Below are positions 25,717-33,892 of a stretch of DNA of 64,000 nucleotides, one piece after another; the stretch's first letter is position 1; every line of letters starts with the position of its first letter. Made by a program: the position numbers and the translations under genes. The DNA is from Eubacterium sulci ATCC 35585 (GTDB lineage: Bacteria; Bacillota; Clostridia; Peptostreptococcales; Anaerovoracaceae), in assembly GCA_001189495.1 (NCBI GenBank), contig CP012068.1, forward strand, positions 310,001 through 374,000, in the 5' to 3' direction. Under the pieces are notes generated by a model that ran no database searches, was not told the origin of the DNA, and saw only the letters and a program-made list of their open reading frames with translations.

Positions 25717-27359
25717 GCTTTAGTTATCCAAGCTCGGATAAGCTGGCTCTAGACAGTGTTTCGCTGAGTATTCCAGAGTCGGAATTTGTCGTGCTTTGCG
25801 GTAAATCTGGATGTGGCAAGAGTACGCTTTTAAGGCATCTCAAGAAGAGCATGAATCCTTATGGAAATAAGTTTGGAAGCGTGTGCTTTGATGGCGAAGA
25901 GATAGAGGAGATGAACGACAGGGATGCGGCGAGCAAAATAGGATATGTTCAGCAAAACCCTGACAACCAGCTCGTCACAGACAAAGTTTGGCACGAGCTT
26001 GCCTTTGGTCTTGAAAGCCTAGGATATAGCAATAGCGTAATTAAGAGAAGGGTTGCCGAGATGGCTTCCTACTTTGGAATACAGACCTGGTTTAGAAAGT
26101 CAGTCAGCGAGCTTTCTGGAGGTCAAAAGCAGCTTTTGAACCTTGCGTCCGTTATGGCTATGCAACCTGAGGTTTTGATTTTGGATGAACCTGCTTCACA
26201 GCTTGATCCGATTGCAGCAAGGGATTTTCTTAGCACTGTTCACAGGCTCAATAGGGAGCTTGGAGTAACCATTGTAATTTCTGAGCATAGGCTAGAAGAG
26301 ATTTTCCCTCTTGCAGATAGGGCAATTGTCATGGACGAAGGCAGGATAATTGCAAATGCAAAGCCTAGTGAAGTTGCGATACAGCTTGCGGGAAGTGGCG
26401 ATGAGGAATCGGTACATCCTATGTACTACGGCATGCCTCCTGTGATGAAGCTGTTTCCAAAGGAGCTTGTGAGATGGCAGGATAGCCTTCCTATGACGCT
26501 GAGAGAAGGGCGAATTTTGATGGAGAAGCTCTTCGAAAATGGAACGCTCACGCTAAAGGAAGCTGGAGTGCAAAAGCTAGTTGAAGAAAAAGAAGCTAAC
26601 AGCGGAAAGCCTGTTATAAAGCTTAAAAACCTATATTTTAGATATGCAAAGAATGCAGATGACGTCCTAAGAGGACTGAATCTAGAGATAGAAGAGGGCA
26701 AGCTTCACTGCTTGCTTGGTGGAAACGGAAGCGGAAAGAGTACAACGCTTAAGGCGATTTGTGAAATAATAAAGCCTCAGTCTGGCAAGGTTAAAATTGC
26801 TGATAACTGTAGGGCTGCTATGGTTCCTCAGAATCCTCAGGCATTATTCACAGAGATTAGCTGTGAGGAAGAGGTTCTCGAGGGGATGTGCTATCAAAAG
26901 CTTGAGATTGAGGAGAAGGTTCAAAGAACCGAGGAGATGCTTAAGCTTATGGAAATAGAGCATCTTAGAAAGGCAAACCCTTATGATCTTTCGGGTGGCG
27001 AGCAGCAAAGGCTTGCGCTTGCCAAGGTCATGGTTTCAAATCCAGATATTCTTCTCTTAGATGAGCCAACCAAGGGACTTGATCCATTTTTCAAGCAAAC
27101 TTTGGGAAGAATACTCAGAAGCCTTTGCAAGGAGAACAAGACCATATTCATGGTTAGCCATGATATAGAGTTTTGCGCTGAATTCGGAGACTGCTGCTCT
27201 ATGTTCTTTGATGGAGAAATAGCGACAAGCGGTAGCGCCAAGGAATTCTTCTCAGGAAATAACTTCTATACCACGGTTGAAAACAAACTGACAAGAAAGT
27301 GGTGCGAGGGTATCATAACTGGAGAGGAGGCTAGAACATGGATAAGGAGCCTGCTCTAG
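25689..27359 (+). CDS. ecfA: Fused double ECF ATPase (EcfA-EcfA')
   Basis: A 556-residue protein with two ABC ATPase domains in one chain, in place of the separate EcfA1 and EcfA2. Domain 1 (about 1-240) has Walker A GKSGCGKST, Q-loop YVQQNPDNQ, signature LSGGQKQ and Walker B VLILDEPASQLDP. Domain 2 (about 310-550) has GGNGSGKST, VPQNPQ, LSGGEQQ and ILLLDEPTKGLDP. Each half has the QNP-type Q-loop usual in ECF and cobalt ATPases. GGAG precedes the ATG. The gene overlaps ecfT at the front and the S-component gene at the back by 22 bases, so the three are coupled and form a dedicated transporter. Confidence 0.94.
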   Translation: MEKIKVDNLSFSYPSSDKLALDSVSLSIPESEFVVLCGKSGCGKSTLLRHLKKSMNPYGNKFGSVCFDGEEIEEMNDRDAASKIGYVQQNPDNQLVTDKVWHELAFGLESLGYSNSVIKRRVAEMASYFGIQTWFRKSVSELSGGQKQLLNLASVMAMQPEVLILDEPASQLDPIAARDFLSTVHRLNRELGVTIVISEHRLEEIFPLADRAIVMDEGRIIANAKPSEVAIQLAGSGDEESVHPMYYGMPPVMKLFPKELVRWQDSLPMTLREGRILMEKLFENGTLTLKEAGVQKLVEEKEANSGKPVIKLKNLYFRYAKNADDVLRGLNLEIEEGKLHCLLGGNGSGKSTTLKAICEIIKPQSGKVKIADNCRAAMVPQNPQALFTEISCEEEVLEGMCYQKLEIEEKVQRTEEMLKLMEIEHLRKANPYDLSGGEQQRLALAKVMVSNPDILLLDEPTKGLDPFFKQTLGRILRSLCKENKTIFMVSHDIEFCAEFGDCCSMFFDGEIATSGSAKEFFSGNNFYTTVENKLTRKWCEGIITGEEARTWIRSLL

Positions 27360-28312
27360 TTACAAGCTTTGATGAGCTGAAGAAAAAGAACGAAAGCCAT
27401 TACATGGCGGCGGCAAGAAAGAGACTTGCACTAACAGCTGTGCTGATATTTCTAGTCATCCCAGCTTTGATAGCTTTGACGGTTTTCCTAGGTAGCAAGC
27501 GACTATACATGCCACTTTCTCTTCTAATTTTGGTGATGATTATGGCACCGTTCTTCATGATATTTGAAAGGCGTAAGCCTCGCGCAAGAGAGGTTGTTTT
27601 GATAGCCATGATGAGTGCTCTTACAGTTGCATCTCATACATTTTTTCACATAGCTTTTCCTGTTCAGATAGGGACAGCAATGGTGATAATTTCAGGAATT
27701 TCACTCGGACCAGAAGCTGGTTTTCTGATAGGTGCAATGTCGAGATTTGTCTGCAATTTCTATATGGGGCAGGGAGCTTGGACTCCGTGGCAGATGTTCT
27801 GCTGGGGACTTTTAGGATTTCTTGCAGGACTTGCATTCAATCGTGAAATTAGCAAACAAAACAGCATTGGCAATTTCAAGAAGATGATGGCTCCAGTCTT
27901 ATGTGTTATTTTCTCGGAACTGGTTGCATATATCAGCTTTCTGGTATGGCCAGGAAACGATAAGACTTTCTTCGGATGGCGAGTCTATCTATTTGGGATA
28001 ATTGGATTGCTACTAGCAGTAATATTTCAAAAGGGTAAGCTCAAGGCTGATAATATAACAATGGCGGTATTTACCTTTGTTGTAACCTTTGTCATATACG
28101 GCGGGATTATGAACTTTGCTGCAATGTGCCTATCGATGAACGAGCCAGGTTCTCTAGGCATTGGAGTTAAAGCTCTCAAAGCTCTATATGTCAGTGGTGT
28201 CGGCTACGACTTTTACCACGCGCTCACGGCAGCAATTTGTGTGTTTGTAATAGGCACTCCGATGGTGAACAAATTAGAGCGAATCAAGATAAAATACGGA
28301 ATATATAAATAG
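27338..28312 (+). CDS. ECF transporter S-component, corrinoid-type candidate
   Basis: A 324-residue membrane protein, the substrate-binding S-component of the ECF transporter encoded just before it. Two helices at about 28-72 precede the S-component core. The core starts at about 82 and contains ISLGPEAGFLIGAMSRFVCNFYMGQGAWTPWQMFCWGLLGFLAGLAF, a layout common in ECF S-components of Clostridia. The substrate is not proven by sequence. A corrinoid is suggested by the following genes, which encode transcobalamin-like domains, and by the cobalamin riboswitch further downstream. The N-terminal helices are an extension over the usual length of about 190. Confidence 0.82.
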   Translation: MDKEPALVTSFDELKKKNESHYMAAARKRLALTAVLIFLVIPALIALTVFLGSKRLYMPLSLLILVMIMAPFFMIFERRKPRAREVVLIAMMSALTVASHTFFHIAFPVQIGTAMVIISGISLGPEAGFLIGAMSRFVCNFYMGQGAWTPWQMFCWGLLGFLAGLAFNREISKQNSIGNFKKMMAPVLCVIFSELVAYISFLVWPGNDKTFFGWRVYLFGIIGLLLAVIFQKGKLKADNITMAVFTFVVTFVIYGGIMNFAAMCLSMNEPGSLGIGVKALKALYVSGVGYDFYHALTAAICVFVIGTPMVNKLERIKIKYGIYK

Positions 28313-28327
28313 AGGACGGAAAGAGAT

Positions 28328-28858
28328 ATGGAACAGGATTTTTTAAGGAAACAAAAGAATAAGAAACTGAAGAAAAACCTTATTTTACTGTGCCTAGCGC
28401 TTGTAGCAATAGCTGCGATTGGCTTTTCGATTGCAGGAAAGCTAAAGGCACAGGACAAAAAGCCAGAAGATGCGAAGGTGACCATAGAGATACGCTGCGA
28501 TGAGTTAAGCTCAAATATGGATATGCTTACAGATAAGGCGCTTGTAGACTATGTTCCAAAGGATGGCATTATCGTCAAGAAATCTAGCTTCAAGATAAAG
28601 AGCGATGAGACGACCGTCATGGACGTTCTCCAAAAGGCCTGCAAGGAGAAGGATGTCCAAATTGAGGACAAGAAGGGCTATGTCAAAGGCATAAACTACC
28701 TCTATGAATTCTCAGCGGGACAGAAGAGCGGATGGATGTACAAGGTGAACGGAAAGCTGCCAAACTACATGGCATCAGAGGTCAAGCTTAAAGACGGTGA
28801 CGAGATACTTTGGTTCTATACCGTCGACTACGATAAAGAAAATTACGATACGAAATAG
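28328..28858 (+). CDS. Membrane-anchored DUF4430 (transcobalamin C-terminal-like) protein, single domain
   Basis: A 176-residue protein with a basic N-terminus, one membrane-spanning or uncleaved signal segment (about 18-37), and one DUF4430 domain at about 48-168. DUF4430 is named for similarity to the C-terminal domain of transcobalamin and intrinsic factor, the part that closes over B12. The core SGWMYKVNGKLPNYMASEV and LKDGDEILWFYTVDYD is typical. It should sit on the outer face of the membrane beside the ECF transporter. It is 15 bases after the S-component gene and 10 before a second DUF4430 gene. Corrinoid binding is inferred from family and context, not shown. Confidence 0.85.
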   Translation: MEQDFLRKQKNKKLKKNLILLCLALVAIAAIGFSIAGKLKAQDKKPEDAKVTIEIRCDELSSNMDMLTDKALVDYVPKDGIIVKKSSFKIKSDETTVMDVLQKACKEKDVQIEDKKGYVKGINYLYEFSAGQKSGWMYKVNGKLPNYMASEVKLKDGDEILWFYTVDYDKENYDTK

Positions 28859-28868
28859 GGTAAATTAG

Positions 28869-30716
28869 ATGAAGTTTTTCAAAGACAGCAGGAAAAATTT
28901 AATATACATAATTGCAATACTGCTACTTCTTGCAGGATTTCTTGCATGGGCACTACTTGTCAAACCTATAGGTTTTTCTAGACCTGATGTTAAGGTGACT
29001 GCAGTTAAGGCTGAGAGGATGGCGCTTTCGCAGGCAGATGGCTCAGATGATGATCAAAATTCAGTCGGAAAGAGCAATTCCGGTGAGACTAAGGATGGAG
29101 AGAAGAGCGACAAGAAATCTGACAAGGAGGACAAGAAGGAGCAGGAAAAGGATAAGAAGCAAGAGGAGAAGCCTAACAACAGCATTAGTGTTGAAAAGGG
29201 CAAGGGTGGTCTAGATGGCATTACCAATAGCGATAGAGCTACTGACAAAGAGGGAAATGGTAATATCGGAAAATCGACTATAATCCCTCAGAAAAATGAC
29301 GGCAAGCTCAAGATTATGACAGATCTGAAAAACGCTGATGTGACTGACAATCAGTTCAAAAACGATGACCTTGAGTTTTACGCATATCTTGAGAATGGCG
29401 GGAAAGACTCTGAGCTAAGAGTAAGGATACGAAACTCCACAACGGGAGATAACGGAAAGACTCTAAAGGGCGATGGCAAGAATTTCAAGGCCCATCTCGT
29501 TAGAGGCGAAAACATTATCACTTTGATTGTCAAGGAGAAGGGTAAGACGACTCACCATGTTAGCTTCCTTATCAATTTGATGGCTAAGAAGGCTGACGAG
29601 AAGAATCCAACCATTGGTAAACATCCACCTACAATCAAGGCTTGGGTCGATGGAGACGCAGTTGAAGGAACAAAGATTGAGACTAGCAATAGAAACTTCA
29701 CTTTGATTCTTCAGGCTTTAACATATAAGGGAAAGTCACTTCCATATGATAATATGAGGGTTACCTTTGATGGAAGAGCTGCTGATCCACCTACAGGAAA
29801 CGGCAGATATGAGTACAGTTTCTTTTTAGAAAATCCTAAGGTGGGAGACACAGAACATCACACTATAACTGTAACTGCCTGGGATGACGAGGGTAACTCT
29901 ACGTTTAAGAAATACGACCTGATATATAACTTTGTCGATTCAGGCGATGTAATCGGTAAGTGCTATGTTACAGTTGATGCAACAACAATAGGACTCGGAA
30001 TTCTAGGCGATGGCTTTGAGTACGATGTAAAGCAAGATGAACCTGCTTCGTATGCGATACTTGCTGCACTAGATTACTATGGATTTAAGGCTGATTTCTC
30101 AGGGACAAAGGATGCAGGCTTCTACCTAAATGGAATTAGAGCGGGCGGAATCGCTGATGGAGCATCAGTGCCTAGCAATCTTGCTGATAAGGTTGTTGAG
30201 GATGGCCTTTCAAACTACACTAAACTCGCAAAGGTTGTAAGAGACTCAATTCTAGAATTCCAGTACTCAAGTGGCTCGGGATGGATGTACACCATAGATG
30301 GAGTTAACTATCCAGGAAAGGGAATGTCGCAGTACTTCCTAAATGGACGAAATAACCATATCACGCTTAGATTTACTCTTGCTTATGGTAAGGATTTAGG
30401 ACTTGTAGTAACCTATCCACCAACAAAACTTAGCAGCTACTGTGGAATCTGGATAAATGGAGGATACGAGCCAAGGCATACATTTGGTGACTGGAAGGTC
30501 GTAAAGAATGCTACCTGTGATGAAGAGGGGCTTGAAGAGAGAGTTTGCAGTGTGTGTGGTGAGAAGGAAACGAAGGTTATTCCTAAACTTGAACATCAAT
30601 GGGTAGAGACTTCTAGGAAAGAAGCAACGGCAACGGAAGATGGATATATAGAGTACAAGTGTAAGGTGTGTGGAACTACTCGTAGAGATGTTATACCAAA
30701 GGGGACTAATCCATGA
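28869..30716 (+). CDS. Surface protein with DUF4430 domain and C-terminal CxxC repeats
   Basis: A 615-residue exported protein. An N-terminal membrane segment (about 10-32) is followed by a charged, Lys/Asp/Glu-rich linker (about 55-145), two Ig-like or beta-sandwich regions (about 150-360), and a DUF4430 domain (about 365-505) with GLGILGDGFEYDV, SGSGWMYTIDGVNYPGKGMSQYFL and HITLRFT. The C-terminus (about 540-612) holds two related repeats of the type H-x-F-x-x-W...C-x-x-C-G...IP, seen in other Gram-positive surface proteins. No sorting signal is visible, so it is held by the N-terminal segment. The last bases overlap the next gene (ATGA). Its role is inferred to be surface corrinoid binding. 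Confidence 0.83.
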   Translation: MKFFKDSRKNLIYIIAILLLLAGFLAWALLVKPIGFSRPDVKVTAVKAERMALSQADGSDDDQNSVGKSNSGETKDGEKSDKKSDKEDKKEQEKDKKQEEKPNNSISVEKGKGGLDGITNSDRATDKEGNGNIGKSTIIPQKNDGKLKIMTDLKNADVTDNQFKNDDLEFYAYLENGGKDSELRVRIRNSTTGDNGKTLKGDGKNFKAHLVRGENIITLIVKEKGKTTHHVSFLINLMAKKADEKNPTIGKHPPTIKAWVDGDAVEGTKIETSNRNFTLILQALTYKGKSLPYDNMRVTFDGRAADPPTGNGRYEYSFFLENPKVGDTEHHTITVTAWDDEGNSTFKKYDLIYNFVDSGDVIGKCYVTVDATTIGLGILGDGFEYDVKQDEPASYAILAALDYYGFKADFSGTKDAGFYLNGIRAGGIADGASVPSNLADKVVEDGLSNYTKLAKVVRDSILEFQYSSGSGWMYTIDGVNYPGKGMSQYFLNGRNNHITLRFTLAYGKDLGLVVTYPPTKLSSYCGIWINGGYEPRHTFGDWKVVKNATCDEEGLEERVCSVCGEKETKVIPKLEHQWVETSRKEATATEDGYIEYKCKVCGTTRRDVIPKGTNP

Positions 30717-31804
30717 TAAGAAAGACAAGTAAAAAAGTAACTGCTCTAGCGCTTATAATGATTCTCGTCATGAGCATTGTTTTGAGTGCCTGTGGTGATG
30801 ATAAAACAAACTATGAGAAGATAAGCAAAAGATGGGATGCAGCCTGCCACGAAATTGGCGGAATCAAGGCGGATGAATCTTTAACAAATGCTAGTTATTT
30901 CAAGGCGGGAGACCCTATAAGCGACTGGATGGTAATAGTCGAAAAGAGAGCGGGGCTAGATAAGAACTTTGATGAAGAGGGATACCTCAAAAACCTAAAA
31001 AAATACATAAGCAAGGCATATGAAAGCGATGAAAAGCTAGACCAGTATAAGTCGACAGAGTGGCACAGAATGATTTTGGTACTTCTCGCATTCGGAAAGG
31101 ATCCGAGAAACTTTGCAAAGAAAGCTGACGGAACGCCAATAGACCTAGTGAATGACGGCATATTCAACTGGTGTCAGGAAGAGAAAATAGACTATCAAGG
31201 AAGCAATGCTTTGATATATTCACTTCTATGCATCAAAGCCGGTGACTACAAAACACCAGATGGAGCAAGATACAGTGAAAATGACATCATAAAGGAACTT
31301 ATCGCCTACCAGATGGAAGATGGTGGTTTTGGTCTAAACAAAGGAGGAAGCGACCTAGACATTACTTCGATGGCAATTCAGGCACTTGCTCCGTACATAG
31401 ATAAAAAGGATGTCTACACTAATGCTGCAGGAAAGAGCGTGGATGTAAAGACTGCGATAGATAGTGCGCTCACATATCTTTCAGAGAAACAAAGCGACGG
31501 AGGATATTTTTCTTTTCAGAATCACTATAGCTCAGACTCGGGTTCGCAGGTTATTCTCGCACTTTGCTCACTTGGAATAGATCCAACAAAAGATGAGCGC
31601 TTCATCAAAAATGGTGGAGATCCGGTAAGTGCGCTTCTAAGCTTTGAGACAGAGGACGGCGGAATAGATACGGCTCTAGATTCTTCTGGCACAGGAAAGC
31701 AGACGAACGTGCTGGCAACTAGACAGGCGATTTCAGCACTTACAGCACTGAGACTATTACAAAAGGGAAACGGTAAATTCTTCGATTTTAATAATAACTT
31801 ATAG
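30713..31804 (+). CDS. Lipoprotein with prenyltransferase/squalene-cyclase-like alpha-barrel (intrinsic-factor N-domain-like)
   Basis: A 363-residue lipoprotein. The signal peptide ends in the lipobox LSAC with Cys27 as the lipid-modified residue. The mature part has repeated helix pairs with the Q-x-x-DGGF type motif: YQMEDGGFGLNKGGSDLDITSMAIQAL, KQSDGGYFSF...SQVILALCSLGI, and FETEDGGIDTAL...TRQAISALTAL. This is the alpha/alpha-barrel of terpene cyclases, also the fold of the N-terminal domain of intrinsic factor and transcobalamin. An enzymatic role is unlikely: the protein is on the cell surface and lacks an obvious DxDD motif. Beside two DUF4430 proteins it looks like the other half of a B12 carrier. 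Confidence 0.82.
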   Translation: MIRKTSKKVTALALIMILVMSIVLSACGDDKTNYEKISKRWDAACHEIGGIKADESLTNASYFKAGDPISDWMVIVEKRAGLDKNFDEEGYLKNLKKYISKAYESDEKLDQYKSTEWHRMILVLLAFGKDPRNFAKKADGTPIDLVNDGIFNWCQEEKIDYQGSNALIYSLLCIKAGDYKTPDGARYSENDIIKELIAYQMEDGGFGLNKGGSDLDITSMAIQALAPYIDKKDVYTNAAGKSVDVKTAIDSALTYLSEKQSDGGYFSFQNHYSSDSGSQVILALCSLGIDPTKDERFIKNGGDPVSALLSFETEDGGIDTALDSSGTGKQTNVLATRQAISALTALRLLQKGNGKFFDFNNNL

Positions 31805-31816
31805 AAAGGGCAAAAG

Positions 31817-32767
31817 ATGAATCAGCATATAGAAAAAATTAGCAATGAGGTAAAGGGTGTAATCAAGGGTAAGGACGAGGTTATCTCCAAGGTTATGATG
31901 GCCATGCTCGCAAAGGGTAATGTCCTTCTAGAGGACGTTCCAGGTGTAGGTAAGACAACAATGGCGCTAGCTTTTGCAAGAGCTATGGGTCTAGATACTA
32001 AGCGTGTACAGTTCACACCTGATACGCTTCCTTCAGATATAATCGGTTTCTCTGTTTACGATAAGGAGACAGGAGAGCTTAGCTATAAGGAAGGTGCTAT
32101 TGTAACAAATCTTCTTCTTGCAGATGAAATCAACAGAACCTCAAGTAAAACTCAAGCGGCTCTTCTTGAGGCGATGGAAGAGAAAAAGGTAACAGTTGAC
32201 GGCGTAACAAGAGTTTTGCCAGATCCGTTTATCGTTCTCGCAACCGAAAACCCTGCTGGTTCTGCAGGAACTCAGATGCTTCCAAATTCACAGCTCGATA
32301 GATTTATGGTTAAGCTGAGCATAGGATATCCAGATGTAGAAAGCCAAGCAGAGATTCTAGCTGATAGACATACAGAAAATCCAGTTGATAAGGTTGAGCA
32401 AGTTGTCTCTGATGAAGAACTAAAGGAAATGATTCAGAAGGCGAACGAAGTATATATTGCAAAATCAGTTTACGAATATATAGCAAAACTGGTTCAGAAA
32501 ACTAGAGAGCACGAAATGGTAAGCCTTGGCGTCAGCCCTCGTGGAGCGCTTTCACTTTGCCAGATGGCTAAGGCCTATGCTTTTGTCAACTCAAGAGACT
32601 TTGTTACACCAGACGACATAAGAGCTGTCTTTGCAGATGTTTGCGGACACAGACTCATGCTAAATTCAAAGGCTAGATTAAACGAGCTTAGCGCAGAGAA
32701 TATTCTCGCTGATATCATCAAAGATGTAGAGATGCCAGCTGCTGAGTCATTTAAGAAAATGTTGTAG
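31817..32767 (+). CDS. MoxR-family AAA+ ATPase
   Basis: A 316-residue MoxR-type AAA+ ATPase. Members act as chaperone-like ATPases with VWA or DUF58 partners to mature or activate other proteins. Walker A is LLEDVPGVGKTTMA (about 37-50), Walker B LLLADEINRT, and sensor 1 VLATENPAGSAGTQMLP; the arginine-finger region and the lid domain are present (SPRGALSL). It is followed by DUF58 and transglutaminase-like genes, a frequent trio in bacteria. The trio's position directly after the corrinoid-carrier-like genes suggests it helps assemble or regulate them; this is inference. Confidence 0.93.
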   Translation: MNQHIEKISNEVKGVIKGKDEVISKVMMAMLAKGNVLLEDVPGVGKTTMALAFARAMGLDTKRVQFTPDTLPSDIIGFSVYDKETGELSYKEGAIVTNLLLADEINRTSSKTQAALLEAMEEKKVTVDGVTRVLPDPFIVLATENPAGSAGTQMLPNSQLDRFMVKLSIGYPDVESQAEILADRHTENPVDKVEQVVSDEELKEMIQKANEVYIAKSVYEYIAKLVQKTREHEMVSLGVSPRGALSLCQMAKAYAFVNSRDFVTPDDIRAVFADVCGHRLMLNSKARLNELSAENILADIIKDVEMPAAESFKKML

Positions 32768-32776
32768 GAGAGATAG

Positions 32777-33877
32777 ATGAAAAGAGCTATTTCGTTTACA
32801 CTTTTAATTTTATTAATCATACTGAATATCGTAGAGACGAATAGATTTTCCTTGGCTCTTCTCTTCGCCTTTGTTCTTGTGATGCTCGTAGCATGCGCGA
32901 TAGACTTTGCAATTAGAAGTAAACTGTCGGCAAGACTATTTATAAACACAGGTGGAAGAACGGACAAAACTGCAGAGGGAATCCTAGAAGTTAGAAATGA
33001 CAGCTGGATGCCAATTATCTCGCTAAAGATTAAGCTTAAGATAGTAAATCTATATACGGGTGATGAAAAGCACGAGACTTTCAATCTATCGCTAAGCGCA
33101 AGAGAGAAAAAGAAAATCTTGTTTAACCTAGCTAGCGATCACTGCGGAAAAGTTAGGTGTAGCGTTGAGAAAATGAGCCTAGAAGGGATATTCGGCATAT
33201 TCAATGTTAAATGCGATGTCCACGCTGAAAAGGCCATGACCATGTTGCCAGAGGTCTTTGATGTAGTTATAAGCTATGACCTTCACGAAAGTGATAGCTT
33301 TGATAACGACAGCTATTCCCCATACAAAAAGGGAAGGGACCTGACAGAGACCTATCAAATCAGAGAATATGAGCAGGGGGATAGCCTAAAGCAGATACAT
33401 TGGAAGCTATCAGGTAAGCTTGACAAGCTTATTGTGAGGGATCCGTCGCTACCGCTTGATAAGAAGCTTATGGTTTTCGTGGATAAGAGTCTCAAGGGAG
33501 AGACCTCATCGGAGCAGAAGGAGGCACTCGCAGAGCTTGCCGTATCAGTATGCCAAAGCCTCATAGATAGCGAGCTTGAGTTTGTCCTTGTTTGGAACGA
33601 GCCGGCTGAGAATGTAGCTTGGGTCAAGGACATGCAGTTCAGTGAAGATATGGGAGATGCTATATCTCAAATAATAGGCTCTAGGCTTCTAGAGTCAGAT
33701 ATAACATGTGCAAATAGCTATACTTCTATGTATGGAAGTAGCGATGCAACGCACATAATTTACATATCTATTGGCAAGACAAGCTTCGACAAGGAGTTTA
33801 CAAGCGGCAAGGTAATTTTGATAGATGCATCTGATGAGGAATATAGACAGAATAATAGAGAACTTATTCTTTATTAG
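32777..33877 (+). CDS. DUF58 domain membrane protein
   Basis: A 366-residue protein with two N-terminal membrane helices (about 4-20 and 23-42) and a C-terminal DUF58 domain. The DUF58 signature is YSPYKKGRDLTETYQIREYEQGDSLKQIHWKLSGKLDKLIVRDPS (about 175-220). A von Willebrand A-like fold follows, with KLMVFVDKS as the metal-site region. DUF58 proteins are the usual partners of MoxR ATPases, whose gene lies 9 bases upstream. The transglutaminase-like gene follows after 15 bases. The biochemical role is unknown. Confidence 0.9.
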   Translation: MKRAISFTLLILLIILNIVETNRFSLALLFAFVLVMLVACAIDFAIRSKLSARLFINTGGRTDKTAEGILEVRNDSWMPIISLKIKLKIVNLYTGDEKHETFNLSLSAREKKKILFNLASDHCGKVRCSVEKMSLEGIFGIFNVKCDVHAEKAMTMLPEVFDVVISYDLHESDSFDNDSYSPYKKGRDLTETYQIREYEQGDSLKQIHWKLSGKLDKLIVRDPSLPLDKKLMVFVDKSLKGETSSEQKEALAELAVSVCQSLIDSELEFVLVWNEPAENVAWVKDMQFSEDMGDAISQIIGSRLLESDITCANSYTSMYGSSDATHIIYISIGKTSFDKEFTSGKVILIDASDEEYRQNNRELILY

Positions 33878-33892
33878 ATTTAGGAGTTTAAG

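Noticed and set aside
30713-31804. Terpene cyclase or prenyltransferase enzyme
   Set aside because: The protein is an exported lipoprotein without the usual catalytic DxDD motif and lies among transcobalamin-like genes.
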